Assembly: GCA_015657535.1 (NCBI GenBank)
Contig: JADHZB010000221.1
Span: 1-13,626, forward strand
Source of the DNA: Nephromyces sp. MM_2019
Taxonomy: Eukaryota; Apicomplexa; Aconoidasida; Nephromycida
Direction: 5' to 3'
Length of the DNA: 13,626 nt
Part shown: positions 1 through 6,652 of the stretch, one piece after another
Layout of the letters: each line of letters begins with the position of its first letter
Position numbering within the stretch: position 1 is the first letter of the stretch
Notes under the pieces: model-generated
What the model was told of the DNA's origin: nothing
Databases searched by the model: none
Seen by the model: only the letters and a program-made list of their open reading frames with translations
Made by a program: the position numbers and the translations under genes

Positions 1-251
1 AAAAAGTAAGATTAAGATATAAAGATAAAAAAGTAGAATAAAAATTTAAATATTACGTAATAAAGTAAGGTTGAAATATAAAGTAATAAAGTAATATAAA
101 TAAAAAAACCAAACTAAAAAAATGAGATTAACATAAGGATATAAAGTTAAGTGATTTGTTTTATATTTGAATAAATAAGAAAAACACGAAACTTTACTAA
201 CTAATATAATATAGTTTTTTTAATAAAAATATTTAGCAAAAAATAAACACA
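1..251. other. A-rich spacer with dispersed repeats
   Basis: No gene is recognisable here. The sequence is mostly A with short repeat blocks found elsewhere in the window. Positions 74-106 recur exactly at 9915-9947, and the block around 29-53 recurs near 7035-7060. Positions 122-160 resemble 12380-12420. No open frame of interest occurs on either strand. Confidence 0.6.
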
Positions 252-481
252 AGATCGGTTTAAAAGGTACGCCGGGGATAACAGGTCAAATAATCAAAGG
301 AGTTCTTATCCTTGGATTGTATTGGCACCTCCATGTCGACTCATCGCAGCCTGGAATATATAAATGATATATATAGCCGAAGAAGGTTCCAATGGAACGA
401 GAGTTCACCGTTAAATGCGATACGTGAGTTGGGTTAATAACGTCTTGAGGCAGTTAGTCCCCTATCTTCCTTGCTGAAAAA
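252..481 (+). rRNA. rnl: LSU rRNA fragment, domain V 3' half (peptidyl-transferase centre, A-loop)
   Basis: This is the 3' half of the peptidyl-transferase ring of the mitochondrial large-subunit rRNA. The landmark AAAAGGTAC..CCGGGGATAACAGG is at 262-284. It is followed by the TTGGCACCTCCATGTCGACTCATC block (322-345), the A-loop-like hairpin around 395-410, and GAGTTGGGTTAATAACGTC leading to a GTCCCCTATC-like block (425-465). These match E. coli 23S about 2440-2600. The catalytic-region sequence GGGGATAACAGG is intact. The piece stops at about 476 and is followed by five A. It corresponds to the longest conserved LSU fragment of apicomplexan mitochondria. Exact ends are inferred from where homology stops. 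Confidence 0.95.
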
Positions 482-560
482 TAATTAATTGTTATAGATT
501 AATAAAGTATAATATACATTATCAAAAACAATATTGTACTACCTCTTTAATATAATATAG
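482..560. repeat. Spacer with the ATTGTACTACCTCTTTAA repeat
   Basis: Spacer between two rRNA pieces. The 18-nt block at 533-550 recurs exactly at 5176-5193, and its core ACTACCTCTTTA recurs at 12691-12702. No coding potential is seen. Confidence 0.5.
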
Positions 561-672
561 TGTAATCAACTTGGTATGTTGATTGCCTTGAACACACCGC
601 TCGTCACCTTTCTTAGTAAGAGAGCAAGTCGAAACATGGTAGTTAATAGGGAACTAGTGGCTGAACAAAAAA
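561..672 (+). rRNA. rns: SSU rRNA fragment, 3' end (decoding site, h44-h45)
   Basis: This is the 3' end of small-subunit rRNA, including the decoding region. CCTTGAACACACCGCTCGTCACC (586-608, with one substitution in the CCGCCCGTC core) matches E. coli 16S about 1390-1410. AAGTCGAAACATGGTAG (627-643) matches 1490-1505, and GGGAACTAGTGGCTGAAC (649-666) covers the h45 hairpin. h44 is very short, as usual in reduced mitochondrial rRNAs, and no anti-Shine-Dalgarno tail is present. A small hairpin precedes it (564-570 with 578-584). The piece ends at 666 and is followed by six A (667-672). Confidence 0.93.
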
Positions 673-705
673 TACAGTAAATAAATAACTATACAATATC
701 AAAAA

Positions 706-746
706 CAATGGATGAAACCTTCCGTAGTAACTCGACAGGCAAAAAA
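706..746 (+). ncRNA. Candidate small rRNA fragment with A tail (unassigned)
   Basis: A GC-richer island of about 32 nt (709-740), starting TGGATGAA and ending AGGC, then six A. I cannot place it in SSU or LSU. A diverged counterpart with the same first eight bases, the same last four and the same length lies at 11173-11204, also followed by A's. That pairing, and the A run shared with certain rRNA pieces, make it a plausible small structural RNA. It is not protein-coding. Confidence 0.4.
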
Positions 747-794
747 CTCAATTTATAAAATAAACAAATTATATAGATAAGTAGATACATAAAT

Positions 795-831
795 AAACGA
801 ACTTTATAAGTCACGAAGTGTTATAAAAAAA
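795..831 (+). ncRNA. Weak candidate small RNA with A tail
   Basis: A short island with the sequence TCACGAAGTG at 811-820, followed by TTAT and seven A (825-831). It is called only because it has the same compositional jump and terminal A run as the assigned rRNA pieces. The motif GGAACGGTAATTAAAATTAA just downstream (832-851) recurs in part near 10346 and 11052. Confidence 0.2.
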
Positions 832-894
832 GGAACGGTAATTAAAATTAAATATATCTAGGATATATTTACATGTATTTATTAAAGTCCGAAA

Positions 895-967
895 AAGCAT
901 AGAAATATATTATACGTCTCTGTAAACATATAATGTATATAGCGTCTTCCATATTATACAAAAAAAA
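895..967 (+). ncRNA. Candidate rRNA fragment with A tail (unassigned)
   Basis: Island containing TATACGTCTCTGTAAAC (911-927) and AGCGTCTTCC (941-950), ending in a C at 959 followed by eight A (960-967). The TACGTCTCT start recurs at 2221-2229 in another A-tailed island. I could not assign either to a rRNA helix. It is probably one of the small unassigned RNAs typical of apicomplexan mitochondria, but this is inference. Confidence 0.35.
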
Positions 968-1053
968 TAAAATAATATTTAAATTAATAAAGAGAAATGA
1001 AATAAATATACCAAGTTATAATAATAATCGAAAAAATATATTATAATATAATA

Positions 1054-1180
1054 CTAGATTCTGTGCCTGGAGGATTTGTCCATACAGTTTTACTGTAATT
1101 GGTATGTTCGATGGCAACAGCTAACGGTGAAACGCACCGTTTAATACGTAAGTAAACGCTCAACCTTACCATTCAAAAAA
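1054..1180 (+). rRNA. rns: SSU rRNA fragment, 3' major domain (about E. coli 980-1110)
   Basis: ATGGCAACAGCTAACGGTGAAACG (1111-1134) matches the E. coli segment ATGGCTGTCGTCAGCTCGTG..GAAATG. TTTAATACGTAAGTAAACGCTCAACC (1140-1165) matches GGTTAAGTCCCGCAACGAGCGCAACCC. The 5' part (about 1060-1105) would cover the h31-h34 strand. It joins in rRNA coordinates with the fragment at 12560-12647, which ends near E. coli 975. It ends CCATTC at 1174 followed by six A (1175-1180). Confidence 0.8.
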
Positions 1181-1440
1181 CTGTTTAAATTAAAGGGATT
1201 ACAAAATAAAAGTAATCTATAAAAAATACAATAGAAGGGAAGTACATAAATAATATACTACACTATGTATTATGTAGAAACAATGTTATAAACCTAACGT
1301 TTAAAAAATATAACTAAAAGAAAGAAAAAGAATTAAAAAGAAATAATAAGAAAGAATAAGAAATAATATTGATACAATAATACTCGAAAAACAGTAATAT
1401 ATAATAGTAAAAAATAAGAAACGTCTGAGCAAACATATGA
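1181..1440. other. A/G-rich spacer with repeat copies
   Basis: No assigned gene. It contains ATAGAAGGGAAGT (1231-1243), one of three copies (others at 3176-3188 and 9855-9867), and a long purine-rich stretch (about 1313-1370) almost without C or T. A possible small A-tailed island lies at about 1256-1308. The minus-strand open frame over this stretch is a by-product of the purine bias. Confidence 0.45.
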
Positions 1441-1873
1441 TACTGATAAATTTGATAATGAGTTATAGTCTTTTACACTTGCCCGGTCCATACAAAGGAA
1501 ACGGCGGCTGTAATCTGACGGTCCTAAGGTAGCGAAATTCATTGTCGGCTAAATACCGTCCTGCATGAAAAGTGTAACGATTTCTTCAATGTCACTAACA
1601 TAATACTCTTTTGAACTATAAGTATCCTTGAATATGAGGATTGACTCAAGGAATGACGGTAAGACCCTGTGCACCTTTACTACACATAAGATTATTATTC
1701 ATAATTTGGTTTAATCTATACAGATTTATGTATAAGTATGTATAGATTTAATGCCTGTTATACAAAATCTATTATTTATGTGTAGTTATACCGGGAAGTT
1801 AGCATCTAATAGAAAGAATTTATTATATAGTATTATATAGTATATAATGTAATACTGTTCTAAAACAAAAAAA
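1441..1873 (+). rRNA. rnl: LSU rRNA fragment, domain IV to 5' domain V
   Basis: This covers the inter-subunit bridge helices H69-H71 and the 5' side of the peptidyl-transferase ring. TTGCCCGGTCC is at 1479-1489 and AACGGCGGCTGTAA at 1500-1513. ACGGTCCTAAGGTAGCGAAATTC (1518-1540) is near-identical to the universal H69/H71 block. The TTGTCGGCTAAATACCGTCCTGCATGAA region (1542-1569) follows, then GACGGTAAGACCCTGTGCACCTTTACT (1655-1681, E. coli about 2056-2080). The H75-79 arm is greatly shortened, and homology resumes at ATGTGTAGTTATACCGGGAAG (about 1778-1798). Homology fades after about 1815, but the next A run (seven A, 1867-1873) suggests the RNA may extend to 1866. This is the longest rRNA piece in the window. 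Confidence 0.93.
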
Positions 1874-2120
1874 GTAAAAGTAACAGAAAATGATACTGTT
1901 TAATATAGCATAAATACCTTCGAATTAACTATGCTGACTTTAGTAATGAGTATCATTAAATTATAACCCTACTGGGAATATATAAATTATATTGTAATAT
2001 TCATTTGTATCGATGTTCTATTCGGTACGTATGTTAAATTACTTTAATAATAAATTATTTGACAGCTATCCTATATATTTGGCTTTCTATGCCTATCTTT
2101 ACCGGTCATCTCAAAAAAAA
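1874..2120 (+). rRNA. rnl: LSU rRNA fragment near the domain II/III junction
   Basis: ACCTTCGAATTAACTATGCTGACTTTAGTAATGA (about 1916-1949) aligns with the E. coli segment GGTATCAGAAGTGCGAATGCTGACATAAGTAACGA that follows the GTPase centre. The downstream two-thirds, including CTATCCTATATATTTGGCTTTC (2067-2088), is not assigned. The RNA ends CATCTC at 2112 and is followed by eight A (2113-2120). The 5' limit is taken from the preceding A run and is approximate. More than one RNA could be present here. Confidence 0.65.
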
Positions 2121-2204
2121 GAAACAATAGATAGATAGATAGTATAAAAAAGAAACAAAGCCTAAAAAAGAAGTATAAGTTATTGCTTAATTAAGTAATA
2201 TCTT
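2121..2204. repeat. ATAG microsatellite and GAAACA..GCCTAAAAAAG repeat
   Basis: A short ATAG tandem (about 2127-2142) resembles the one before cox3 (3893-3905). The block AAAAAAGAAACAAAGCCTAAAAAAG (about 2146-2170) recurs with one change near 2390-2412. This is spacer, without coding potential. Confidence 0.45.
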
Positions 2205-2274
2205 ATAAAATTAATATTAATACGTCTCTATATGATAAAGTATCTAGGTAAACGCTGTTATGTAACAAAAAAAA
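2205..2274 (+). ncRNA. Candidate rRNA fragment with A tail (unassigned)
   Basis: Begins with the same TACGTCTCT (2221-2229) as the island at 913-921 and ends GTAAC at 2266 followed by eight A (2267-2274). Inside are AGGTAAACGCTG (2246-2257). The A run continues into CTCAATTTAT, one of three identical downstream junctions (747-756, 2275-2284, 5107-5116). No helix assignment was possible. Confidence 0.35.
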
Positions 2275-2284
2275 CTCAATTTAT

Positions 2285-2409
2285 AAAAATTATTCTAAAT
2301 GGTACACTGTACTATTATATAAATATAAACCATTATAACTGGAATACATAAATCAAGCGAGAACCCATTAATTAATAAAAGGTGGGTAAAAGAAACATAG
2401 CCTAAAAAA
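2285..2409 (+). ncRNA. Structured island, unassigned
   Basis: Contains AATCAAGCGAGAACCC (2351-2366) and a small hairpin in which CCCA pairs with TGGG around 2364-2386. It is GC-richer than the surroundings and may be another rRNA piece. There is no A-run terminus of the usual type until the GCCTAAAAAAG repeat (2401-2411). Weak. Confidence 0.25.
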
Positions 2410-2588
2410 GACGATGTCCTAAAGGTCAACCTATTGATTAAAAGTACAACTATAATATCTTGCATTCTGACTTTAGATTCTATTTGTGATATATACTTAG
2501 TATAAATAAATTTGAATAATACGCGGTGATGAAAAAGAGACAATGCCTTAGATGGTTATCTCAAGATTCTATTTGTTTCAAAAAAAAA
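2410..2588 (+). rRNA. Candidate SSU 5'-domain fragment (weak assignment)
   Basis: The 3' part has GACAATGCCTTAGATGGTTATC (2539-2560). It loosely resembles the GATGATGCATAGTTGGTCTGAGAG block of bacterial-type SSU 5' domains (E. coli about 230-260). The alignment is short and uncertain. The island ends GTTTC at 2579 followed by nine A (2580-2588). The 12-mer GATTCTATTTGT occurs twice inside it (2476-2487, 2565-2576), so it could be two adjacent pieces. The block AAAAGTACAACTATAATATC (about 2440-2459) recurs near 4939-4960. Confidence 0.3.
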
Positions 2589-2639
2589 GTAAGATAGATA
2601 ATATTTATAAAGTCCGAAAAAAGTAATATTTATAATAAT

Positions 2640-2719
2640 AAATTAATTATGTAAGATACTATGAATAATATTTGATATAACCTTGTTACTTGTATAAAAA
2701 TGGTCCTAGCAAAAAAAAA
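2640..2719 (+). ncRNA. Candidate small RNA ending TGGTCCTAGC plus A tail
   Basis: Ends TGGTCCTAGC (2701-2710) followed by nine A. The last bases and the first A's recur exactly at 11028-11045, where the A run is only three long. Upstream is AACCTTGTTACTTG (2680-2693). Not assignable to a rRNA helix. Confidence 0.35.
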
Positions 2720-2744
2720 GTAATATTTATTAATAAATATAAAA

Positions 2745-2802
2745 TCTTAAAGATATGCTTGGTAGCAGTAATTCTGTAGAGAAAGCGTTATAGCTCAAAA
2801 AA
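2745..2802 (+). rRNA. rnl: LSU rRNA fragment, GTPase-associated centre (H42-H44)
   Basis: GCTTGGTAGCAGTAATTCTGTAGAGAAAGCGTTATAGCTC (2757-2796) matches E. coli 23S about 1055-1105, whose core reads GGCTTAGAAGCAGCCATCATTTAAAGAAAGCGTAATAGCTCAC. This is the binding site of the L11-family protein and translational GTPases. The RNA is only about 50 nt and ends at 2796 with six A (2797-2802). A 14-nt part (2780-2793) is duplicated at 9707-9720 inside a hairpin loop. Confidence 0.88.
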
Positions 2803-2904
2803 TAAAATTTTTAAATATTAAATAGAAAGAGAAGTAATATAAATATTGATATAAATAGTAAAAATTTATATAACTATACAGTAAAAGTATATTGTTATAT
2901 ATTA

Positions 2905-3082
2905 TAACTCGTAGTCAGTCTCTACTAAAACTATAAATCATGTGATCTAACTAAACTATAATGGACAAGGGTCCGAACCTTATAATATTTTTATTGGAAT
3001 ATATGTAGTTAGCGGTTAAATGCCAATCAAACATGTAATATCCGGTTTTCCACGAAATCTATTGAGAAGATTAACAAAAAAA
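2905..3082 (+). rRNA. rnl: LSU rRNA fragment, domain II (about E. coli 690-830)
   Basis: CATGTGATCTAACTAAACTATAATGGACAAGGGTCCGAACC (2939-2979) aligns with GGTGATCTAGCCATGGGCAGG..GGAGGACCGAACC of E. coli. GTTAGCGGTTAAATGCCAATCAAAC (3008-3032) aligns with the GTGAAAGGCCAATCAAAC block, and CCGGTTTTCCACGAAATCTATTGAG (3042-3066) with CTGGTTCTCCCCGAAAGCTATTTAG. It ends GATTAAC at 3075 and is followed by seven A (3076-3082). The 5' end is uncertain; about 2910 is a guess from composition. Confidence 0.92.
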
Positions 3083-3139
3083 TTATAATATAGTTATCAT
3101 AATAACAAATAATGCTATAATATGTATAGCTTATGCTTT

Positions 3140-3208
3140 TTAATAACTATAAAAATTAAGTTATAGTACATTATTATAGAAGGGAAGTACGTTTCAAACA
3201 AAAAAAAA
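3140..3208 (+). ncRNA. Candidate small RNA with A tail carrying the ATAGAAGGGAAGT repeat
   Basis: Contains ATAGAAGGGAAGT (3176-3188) and ends GTTTCAAAC at 3199, followed by nine A (3200-3208). A related unit at 9855-9885 reads the same through the repeat, then GTGTTTC and an A run. The third copy at 1231 diverges after GTAC. Not assigned to a rRNA helix. Confidence 0.3.
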
Positions 3209-3257
3209 TTAGAAAAAATAAAATAATCTATAAAAAATACAGATAGATTATTACAAT

Positions 3258-3305
3258 GTACGAAAATGTTATTAAATGTCATTACAGCTGGTATTTAATA
3301 AAATA
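3258..3305 (+). repeat. 48-bp repeat, inverted copy at 12288-12335
   Basis: The reverse complement of this block reappears at 12288-12335 with a single mismatch over 48 bp. It contains ATTACAGCTGG. It lies in spacer and matches no gene. Two near-identical blocks in opposite orientation about 9 kb apart could pair or recombine to invert the intervening segment. Confidence 0.85.
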
Positions 3306-3371
3306 ATAAGTACAAACAAACTTGTTTTGTAAGTTTAAAAAATGATATTGTATAAATTTATATATAATTAG

Positions 3372-3421
3372 AAAATTTGTTAAAAGTTTATCGGTATTGC
3401 ATGCCTGACACATAACAAAAA
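3372..3421 (+). ncRNA. Candidate small RNA with short A tail
   Basis: Contains CGGTATTGCATGCCTGACAC (3392-3411) and ends CATAAC at 3416, followed by five A. The segment GTATTGCATGCCT (3394-3406) is the reverse complement of part of the 54-bp repeat (AGGCATGCAATAC). It superficially resembles the SSU h34-h35 strand, but that region is better matched at 1098-1125. Confidence 0.3.
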
Positions 3422-3608
3422 GAAAAAATAAATAATCTATAAAAAGAAACATATAGTAAACGAATAGAACAAATAGTACAGTAAATAAAACATATATTTT
3501 TTCTATATAAATTATAGTGTACCATTTTATGAATCAAAACTGTTATACTTTATTTTAGTTTTATATATATATATATATTAATTTATAACTGGTATAGTCA
3601 AAATAAAA
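3422..3608. other. AT-only spacer
   Basis: No gene seen. Contains a TA dinucleotide run (about 3561-3578) and the short block TTATAGTGTAC (about 3514-3524), which recurs near 3741. Confidence 0.5.
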
Positions 3609-3721
3609 GGCTCGGAGTTTAAAAAGTAATAATACATATCGTTCCAGCGGCCGCGGTAAAACTATAGAAGAGCCGAGTGTCATCCATCCATGCCAGGTAT
3701 TAAATGCGTTCAGGTAAAAAA
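3609..3721 (+). rRNA. rns: SSU rRNA fragment, 530 loop (h18)
   Basis: GTTCCAGCGGCCGCGGTAAAACTATAGAAG (3641-3670) is the universal 530 loop (E. coli GTGCCAGCAGCCGCGGTAATACGGAGG). GGCTC at 3609-3613 can pair with GAGCC at 3670-3674 to close h18. TGCCAGGTATTAAATGCGTTCAGG (3691-3714) matches AATTACTGGGCGTAAAGCGCACGCAGG (to about E. coli 580). It ends at 3715, followed by six A. The next SSU stretch in rRNA order is probably the fragment at 10248-10342. Confidence 0.93.
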
Positions 3722-3911
3722 CAGTAAAGTGTTAAATAAATTATAGTGTACTATATCAATATACATATTTAGAAAATGAAAATAATAAGAAAAAGAAATT
3801 AATATATAAAATAGTAAAAATAAGGCATGCAATACAACATATATATTATTATTTAACTGGTATACGTATGTTAAAAAATAAAGAAAAAGAAACATAGATA
3901 GATAGTATTAA
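3722..3911. repeat. cox3 upstream spacer with 54-bp direct repeat
   Basis: Positions 3790-3843 recur at 9943-9996 with one substitution, centred on the palindrome GCATGC. CAGTAAAGTGTTAAATAAA (3722-3740) recurs in part near 12861. An ATAG run (about 3893-3905) and in-frame stops TAG (3903) and TAA (3909) immediately precede the cox3 frame. No promoter can be recognised. Confidence 0.7.
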
Positions 3912-4694
3912 TTAGTAAAAAACTTTACATATAATTTCAATAATATTGCAACAAAAGGTAGATTACCTTCATACCCAACTTTTAAATTTTTATTTGCTAC
4001 AACTTTAGTACATTATTTAAGCTGTACCTCTTTATTTTTATTACCATTCTTAAGTATTGTAGAATATATAAGAGATAGCTATATAGTAATAACTACTTCT
4101 CAATTAGTAGCATCTTTTCTATCATATATAATATTATCAGAAGTATTATTATTTGTCTCATACTTTTGGTTTATTTTATCTTCTTCTTTATCTCAAGTAT
4201 CCCCAGCTACATCAATATATACACTTGGTATAGTTAGTCCTTCATCTGCTTCTTTATTATGTTCTATTACTTTTTTATTAGCCAGTGCTAGTGTATTCGG
4301 TGCTACTACTTATATTTTAAACAGTCTATATGTAAGTAGAGTTGCTTTATTCACAATGGCCACATATATAATAGCTATTACATTCAGTACTTTACAAGCA
4401 TCTGAATTTCTAATATTAGATTTCAATATGAACGATAGCTATGGTTTTGGATTTTTAACTTTAACTGGATTACATTTTCTTCATGTACAAGTAGGTATTA
4501 TACTATTATTTACATATATACCAGTACAACCAGTAGACCCTAATTTATTTATAAACTCCTATACATCTAAATATACAGCTTCTTTCGGTTACGGTACTGT
4601 TAACTACTCTATGAAAGGTTACTTATGTTTAATATACTGGCACTTTGTGGAATTAGTTTGGATATTTATAAGTATTTTCCTTTATTGGAATTAA
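3912..4694 (+). CDS. cox3: Cytochrome c oxidase subunit III, non-ATG start
   Basis: Subunit III of respiratory complex IV, in the inner mitochondrial membrane. The open frame gives about 260 residues, the usual size for the family, with seven predicted membrane helices. Family marks are LSEVLLFVSYFWF (residues 75-87, with the conserved Glu77), GLHFLHVQVG near the middle of the C-terminal half, and YWHFVELVWIFISIFLYW at the C terminus. It ends in TAA. There is no ATG before residue 149, which lies inside a conserved helix, so that ATG cannot be the start. The frame is closed by TAA at 3909. Initiation must use a non-ATG codon such as TTA at 3912 or ATT at 3945, as is common in apicomplexan mitochondria. 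The first 12 codons (LVKNFTYNFNNI) are a near-copy of cob codons 4-15. Cox3 homology begins after them, so the start is uncertain by about 10-20 codons. Confidence 0.93.
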   Translation, partial: LVKNFTYNFNNIATKGRLPSYPTFKFLFATTLVHYLSCTSLFLLPFLSIVEYIRDSYIVITTSQLVASFLSYIILSEVLLFVSYFWFILSSSLSQVSPATSIYTLGIVSPSSASLLCSITFLLASASVFGATTYILNSLYVSRVALFTMATYIIAITFSTLQASEFLILDFNMNDSYGFGFLTLTGLHFLHVQVGIILLFTYIPVQPVDPNLFINSYTSKYTASFGYGTVNYSMKGYLCLIYWHFVELVWIFISIFLYWN

Positions 4695-4974
4695 AAGTTA
4701 TACAAAGATGTTAACGGTAGTATTTATATAGTAAATACAACCAAGGTCTATGTTATAAACAATTTCACATTAGGACGGACTTTGTCGATAATGTATATAT
4801 TAAAATTTTGTACTCTACATAAGATCTTATCTATTTATCTTAAGATATAATCAAGATATAATATTATATAAAGATTAATAATTAAAAATAAGATTATATA
4901 ATGATTATTTGGTATAAAGTGGATTTGTAAATATACAATAAAAGTACAACTATAATATCCTACACTATGTGATA
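4695..4974 (+). ncRNA. Spacer after cox3 with one unassigned GC-richer island
   Basis: Most of this stretch is AT spacer. The part at about 4735-4792 contains CAACCAAGGTCTATG (4739-4753) and TTAGGACGGACTTTGTCG (4771-4788). It is compositionally like the rRNA pieces but lacks a terminal A run, and I could not assign it. The AAAAGTACAACTATAATATC block near 4939-4960 repeats 2435-2459. Confidence 0.3.
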
Positions 4975-5106
4975 TATACTAATATGTTTAAATAACGTTA
5001 TTATCTTGTTAATTGACAGGTTGACAGGGTTTGTTGTAAAAACATTGTAAAAACAGAGCTGACCGTGAAATCCAATATCATATTGAACGGGAAAACAAAA
5101 AAAAAA
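4975..5106 (+). rRNA. Probable LSU rRNA fragment, domain V (H80-H88 region)
   Basis: GAGCTGACCGTGAAATCC (5056-5073) followed by ATTGAACGGGAAAAC (5082-5096) resembles the E. coli stretch CAGGTCATAGTGATCC..CTCAACGGATAAAAGG just before the fragment at 252-481. That is the part of domain V expected between the two firmly assigned pieces. GTTAATTGACAGGTTGACAGGG (5008-5029) could be the P-loop strand, but this is not convincing. It ends at 5096 and is followed by ten A (5097-5106), among the longest such runs here. Confidence 0.45.
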
Positions 5107-5452
5107 CTCAATTTATTACTAAAAATATAATAATGTAATGTTAAAATATGAAACAACATAAGTATATAACAAAATATTGTACTACCTCTTTAAGGTAGAT
5201 AAAAATATATATAATATTGTAAAGTGACAGATTACTAATTTTACATTACATTTAAATCTTATGGTCTATTATTTATTATGGTATAATATATTCAGTAAAC
5301 ATATAATAGAAAATCTTAAAGAGAAGTAATATTTTACTTTACAATAAAGCTTCTTGTATCTGATAAAGTAATTTTGTTGTTTTTATATATATAAAGAGTT
5401 TGTTCACAAACTCTTTAAACGAAATAAATTTAGTTATAATTTAATAGAAGCT
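5107..5452. repeat. cob upstream spacer with shared repeat blocks
   Basis: No gene. 5115-5153 matches 12212-12250 at 36 of 39 positions. 5176-5193 repeats 533-550, and here CTACC (5182-5186) can pair with GGTAG (5194-5198). The strong hairpin before cob is listed separately. Confidence 0.6.
5392..5417 (+). promoter_or_regulatory. Perfect 12-bp hairpin 35 nt upstream of cob
   Basis: TAAAGAGTTTGT (5392-5403) and ACAAACTCTTTA (5406-5417) are perfect complements separated by two bases. It is the strongest small inverted repeat near a coding start in the window. It could mark the processing site at the cob 5' end. No function can be shown from sequence. Confidence 0.6.
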
Positions 5453-6652
5453 ATGAATCTTTTAGTAAAAAACTTTACATATAATTTTAATAATATTTTC
5501 AATAAATTAGTAATTTTTAAATTAGTAATTTTACAAATGAATAACTCTAAATTAAATATGATTAAATATAACATGATTAGTGTTTTACAAACTCATTTAC
5601 AAACATATCCAATACCAGTCAATATAAATAATTACTGGAATTTTGGATTTCTTTTAACAATATCTTTCATATTACAAATATTCTCAGGAATATTATTAGC
5701 TATACATTACTCACCTTCTTGCTCAGAAGCATTATATAGCATACAACATTTAATGAGAGAAGTATCCCATGGATGGTTCTTAAGATATGTTCATGCTAAC
5801 GTAGCTTCTGTTTTATTTTTAGTATTATATGTACATTTAGTTAGAGCTCTTATGTATAACTCTTACGTATATTTACCAATAACATGGCAAACAGGTTTAT
5901 TATTATTTGTCTTCTGTATTATGATAGCCTTCTTAGGTTATGTATTACCATGGGGACAAATGAGTTATTGGGCAGCTACTGTAATATTAAATTTATTCTC
6001 ATTCTTTCCAGCTTTAATCCTGTGGATATCTGGTGGTTTTATTTTATCAGAACCTACTGTTAAACGTTTCTTTATATATCATTTTATTTTTCCATTTATA
6101 AGCTTAGCTGTTGTAGCAGTACATATATTATTCTTACATCAATCTAGTGGATCTAATCCATTAGGTACATCTAGTGTGTATTCTGTAAGTTTCTCACCTA
6201 CTGTTATATTTATGGATATTAAAGCTATTAGTTTATTAATATTAGTTATATTTATTCAAACTTATTTTTCAATTATAGCTTTATCCGATCCGGATAATTT
6301 AATACCAGTTTCTACTTTAACAACACCTTTACAAATAATACCAGAATGGTATTTCTTATCTTTTTATTCTATATTAAAATCAGTTCCATCTAAAATAGCT
6401 GGTTTATGCCTAATGTATATGTACCTACAAGTACTTTTTGTAATAGGTAATACAAGTAAAAATTTATTATTCTCTGATAAATTAAAATATGACAATATAA
6501 TGACATATAATAACAGTGTTGTACCTTTAATTGTTTGCTCTTTCTTTATCAGTTTACTTGTAGGACTACAATTACCTTTAACTACTTTTGTATCATATGG
6601 CAGAGCTAGTTTAATTGTATATTTCTTTGTCATTATTGCTTTCTTACTTTAA
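5453..6652 (+). CDS. cob: Cytochrome b
   Basis: Central subunit of respiratory complex III, carrying hemes bL and bH and the Qo and Qi sites. The frame gives 399 residues. The four heme ligands are present with normal 14-residue spacing: H114 and H128, H210 and H224. The Qo-site PEWY motif is at 297-300, and GYVLPWGQMSYWAATV (162-177) is typical. Homology to apicomplexan cytochrome b begins at about residue 42 (VLQTHLQTYPIPVNINNYWNFGF). The first 40 residues are therefore an extension relative to Plasmodium. ATGs at residues 29, 36 and 41 (5573) are alternative starts, and M41 would give a standard length of 359. Codons 4-15 match the cox3 5' end, and codons 18-27 are an in-frame 15-bp tandem duplication (5504-5533). 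It ends in TAA. The minus-strand open frame inside it is a shadow. Confidence 0.97.
   Translation: MNLLVKNFTYNFNNIFNKLVIFKLVILQMNNSKLNMIKYNMISVLQTHLQTYPIPVNINNYWNFGFLLTISFILQIFSGILLAIHYSPSCSEALYSIQHLMREVSHGWFLRYVHANVASVLFLVLYVHLVRALMYNSYVYLPITWQTGLLLFVFCIMIAFLGYVLPWGQMSYWAATVILNLFSFFPALILWISGGFILSEPTVKRFFIYHFIFPFISLAVVAVHILFLHQSSGSNPLGTSSVYSVSFSPTVIFMDIKAISLLILVIFIQTYFSIIALSDPDNLIPVSTLTTPLQIIPEWYFLSFYSILKSVPSKIAGLCLMYMYLQVLFVIGNTSKNLLFSDKLKYDNIMTYNNSVVPLIVCSFFISLLVGLQLPLTTFVSYGRASLIVYFFVIIAFLL

Noticed and set aside
1333..1542. Minus-strand open frame overlapping the LSU domain IV fragment
   Set aside because: It overlaps conserved rRNA sequence and is hydrophobic only because the plus strand is purine-rich.
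2295..2543. Minus-strand open frame
   Set aside because: It lies over A-rich spacer and candidate rRNA islands; low-complexity Ile/Phe/Leu translation.
3392..3411. Second SSU h34-h35 copy
   Set aside because: The match is short and the region is already covered by a longer ordered match at 1098-1165.
3710..3895. Minus-strand open frame before cox3
   Set aside because: Antisense of an A-rich spacer that contains a dispersed repeat; composition artefact.
4356..4694. ATG at 4356 as the start of cox3
   Set aside because: The 148 codons upstream in the same frame carry conserved cox3 helices, including the LSEVLLF..FWF motif, so this ATG is internal.
6364..6633. Minus-strand open frame inside cob
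   Set aside because: It is antisense to a clear cytochrome b gene and resembles no protein I know.
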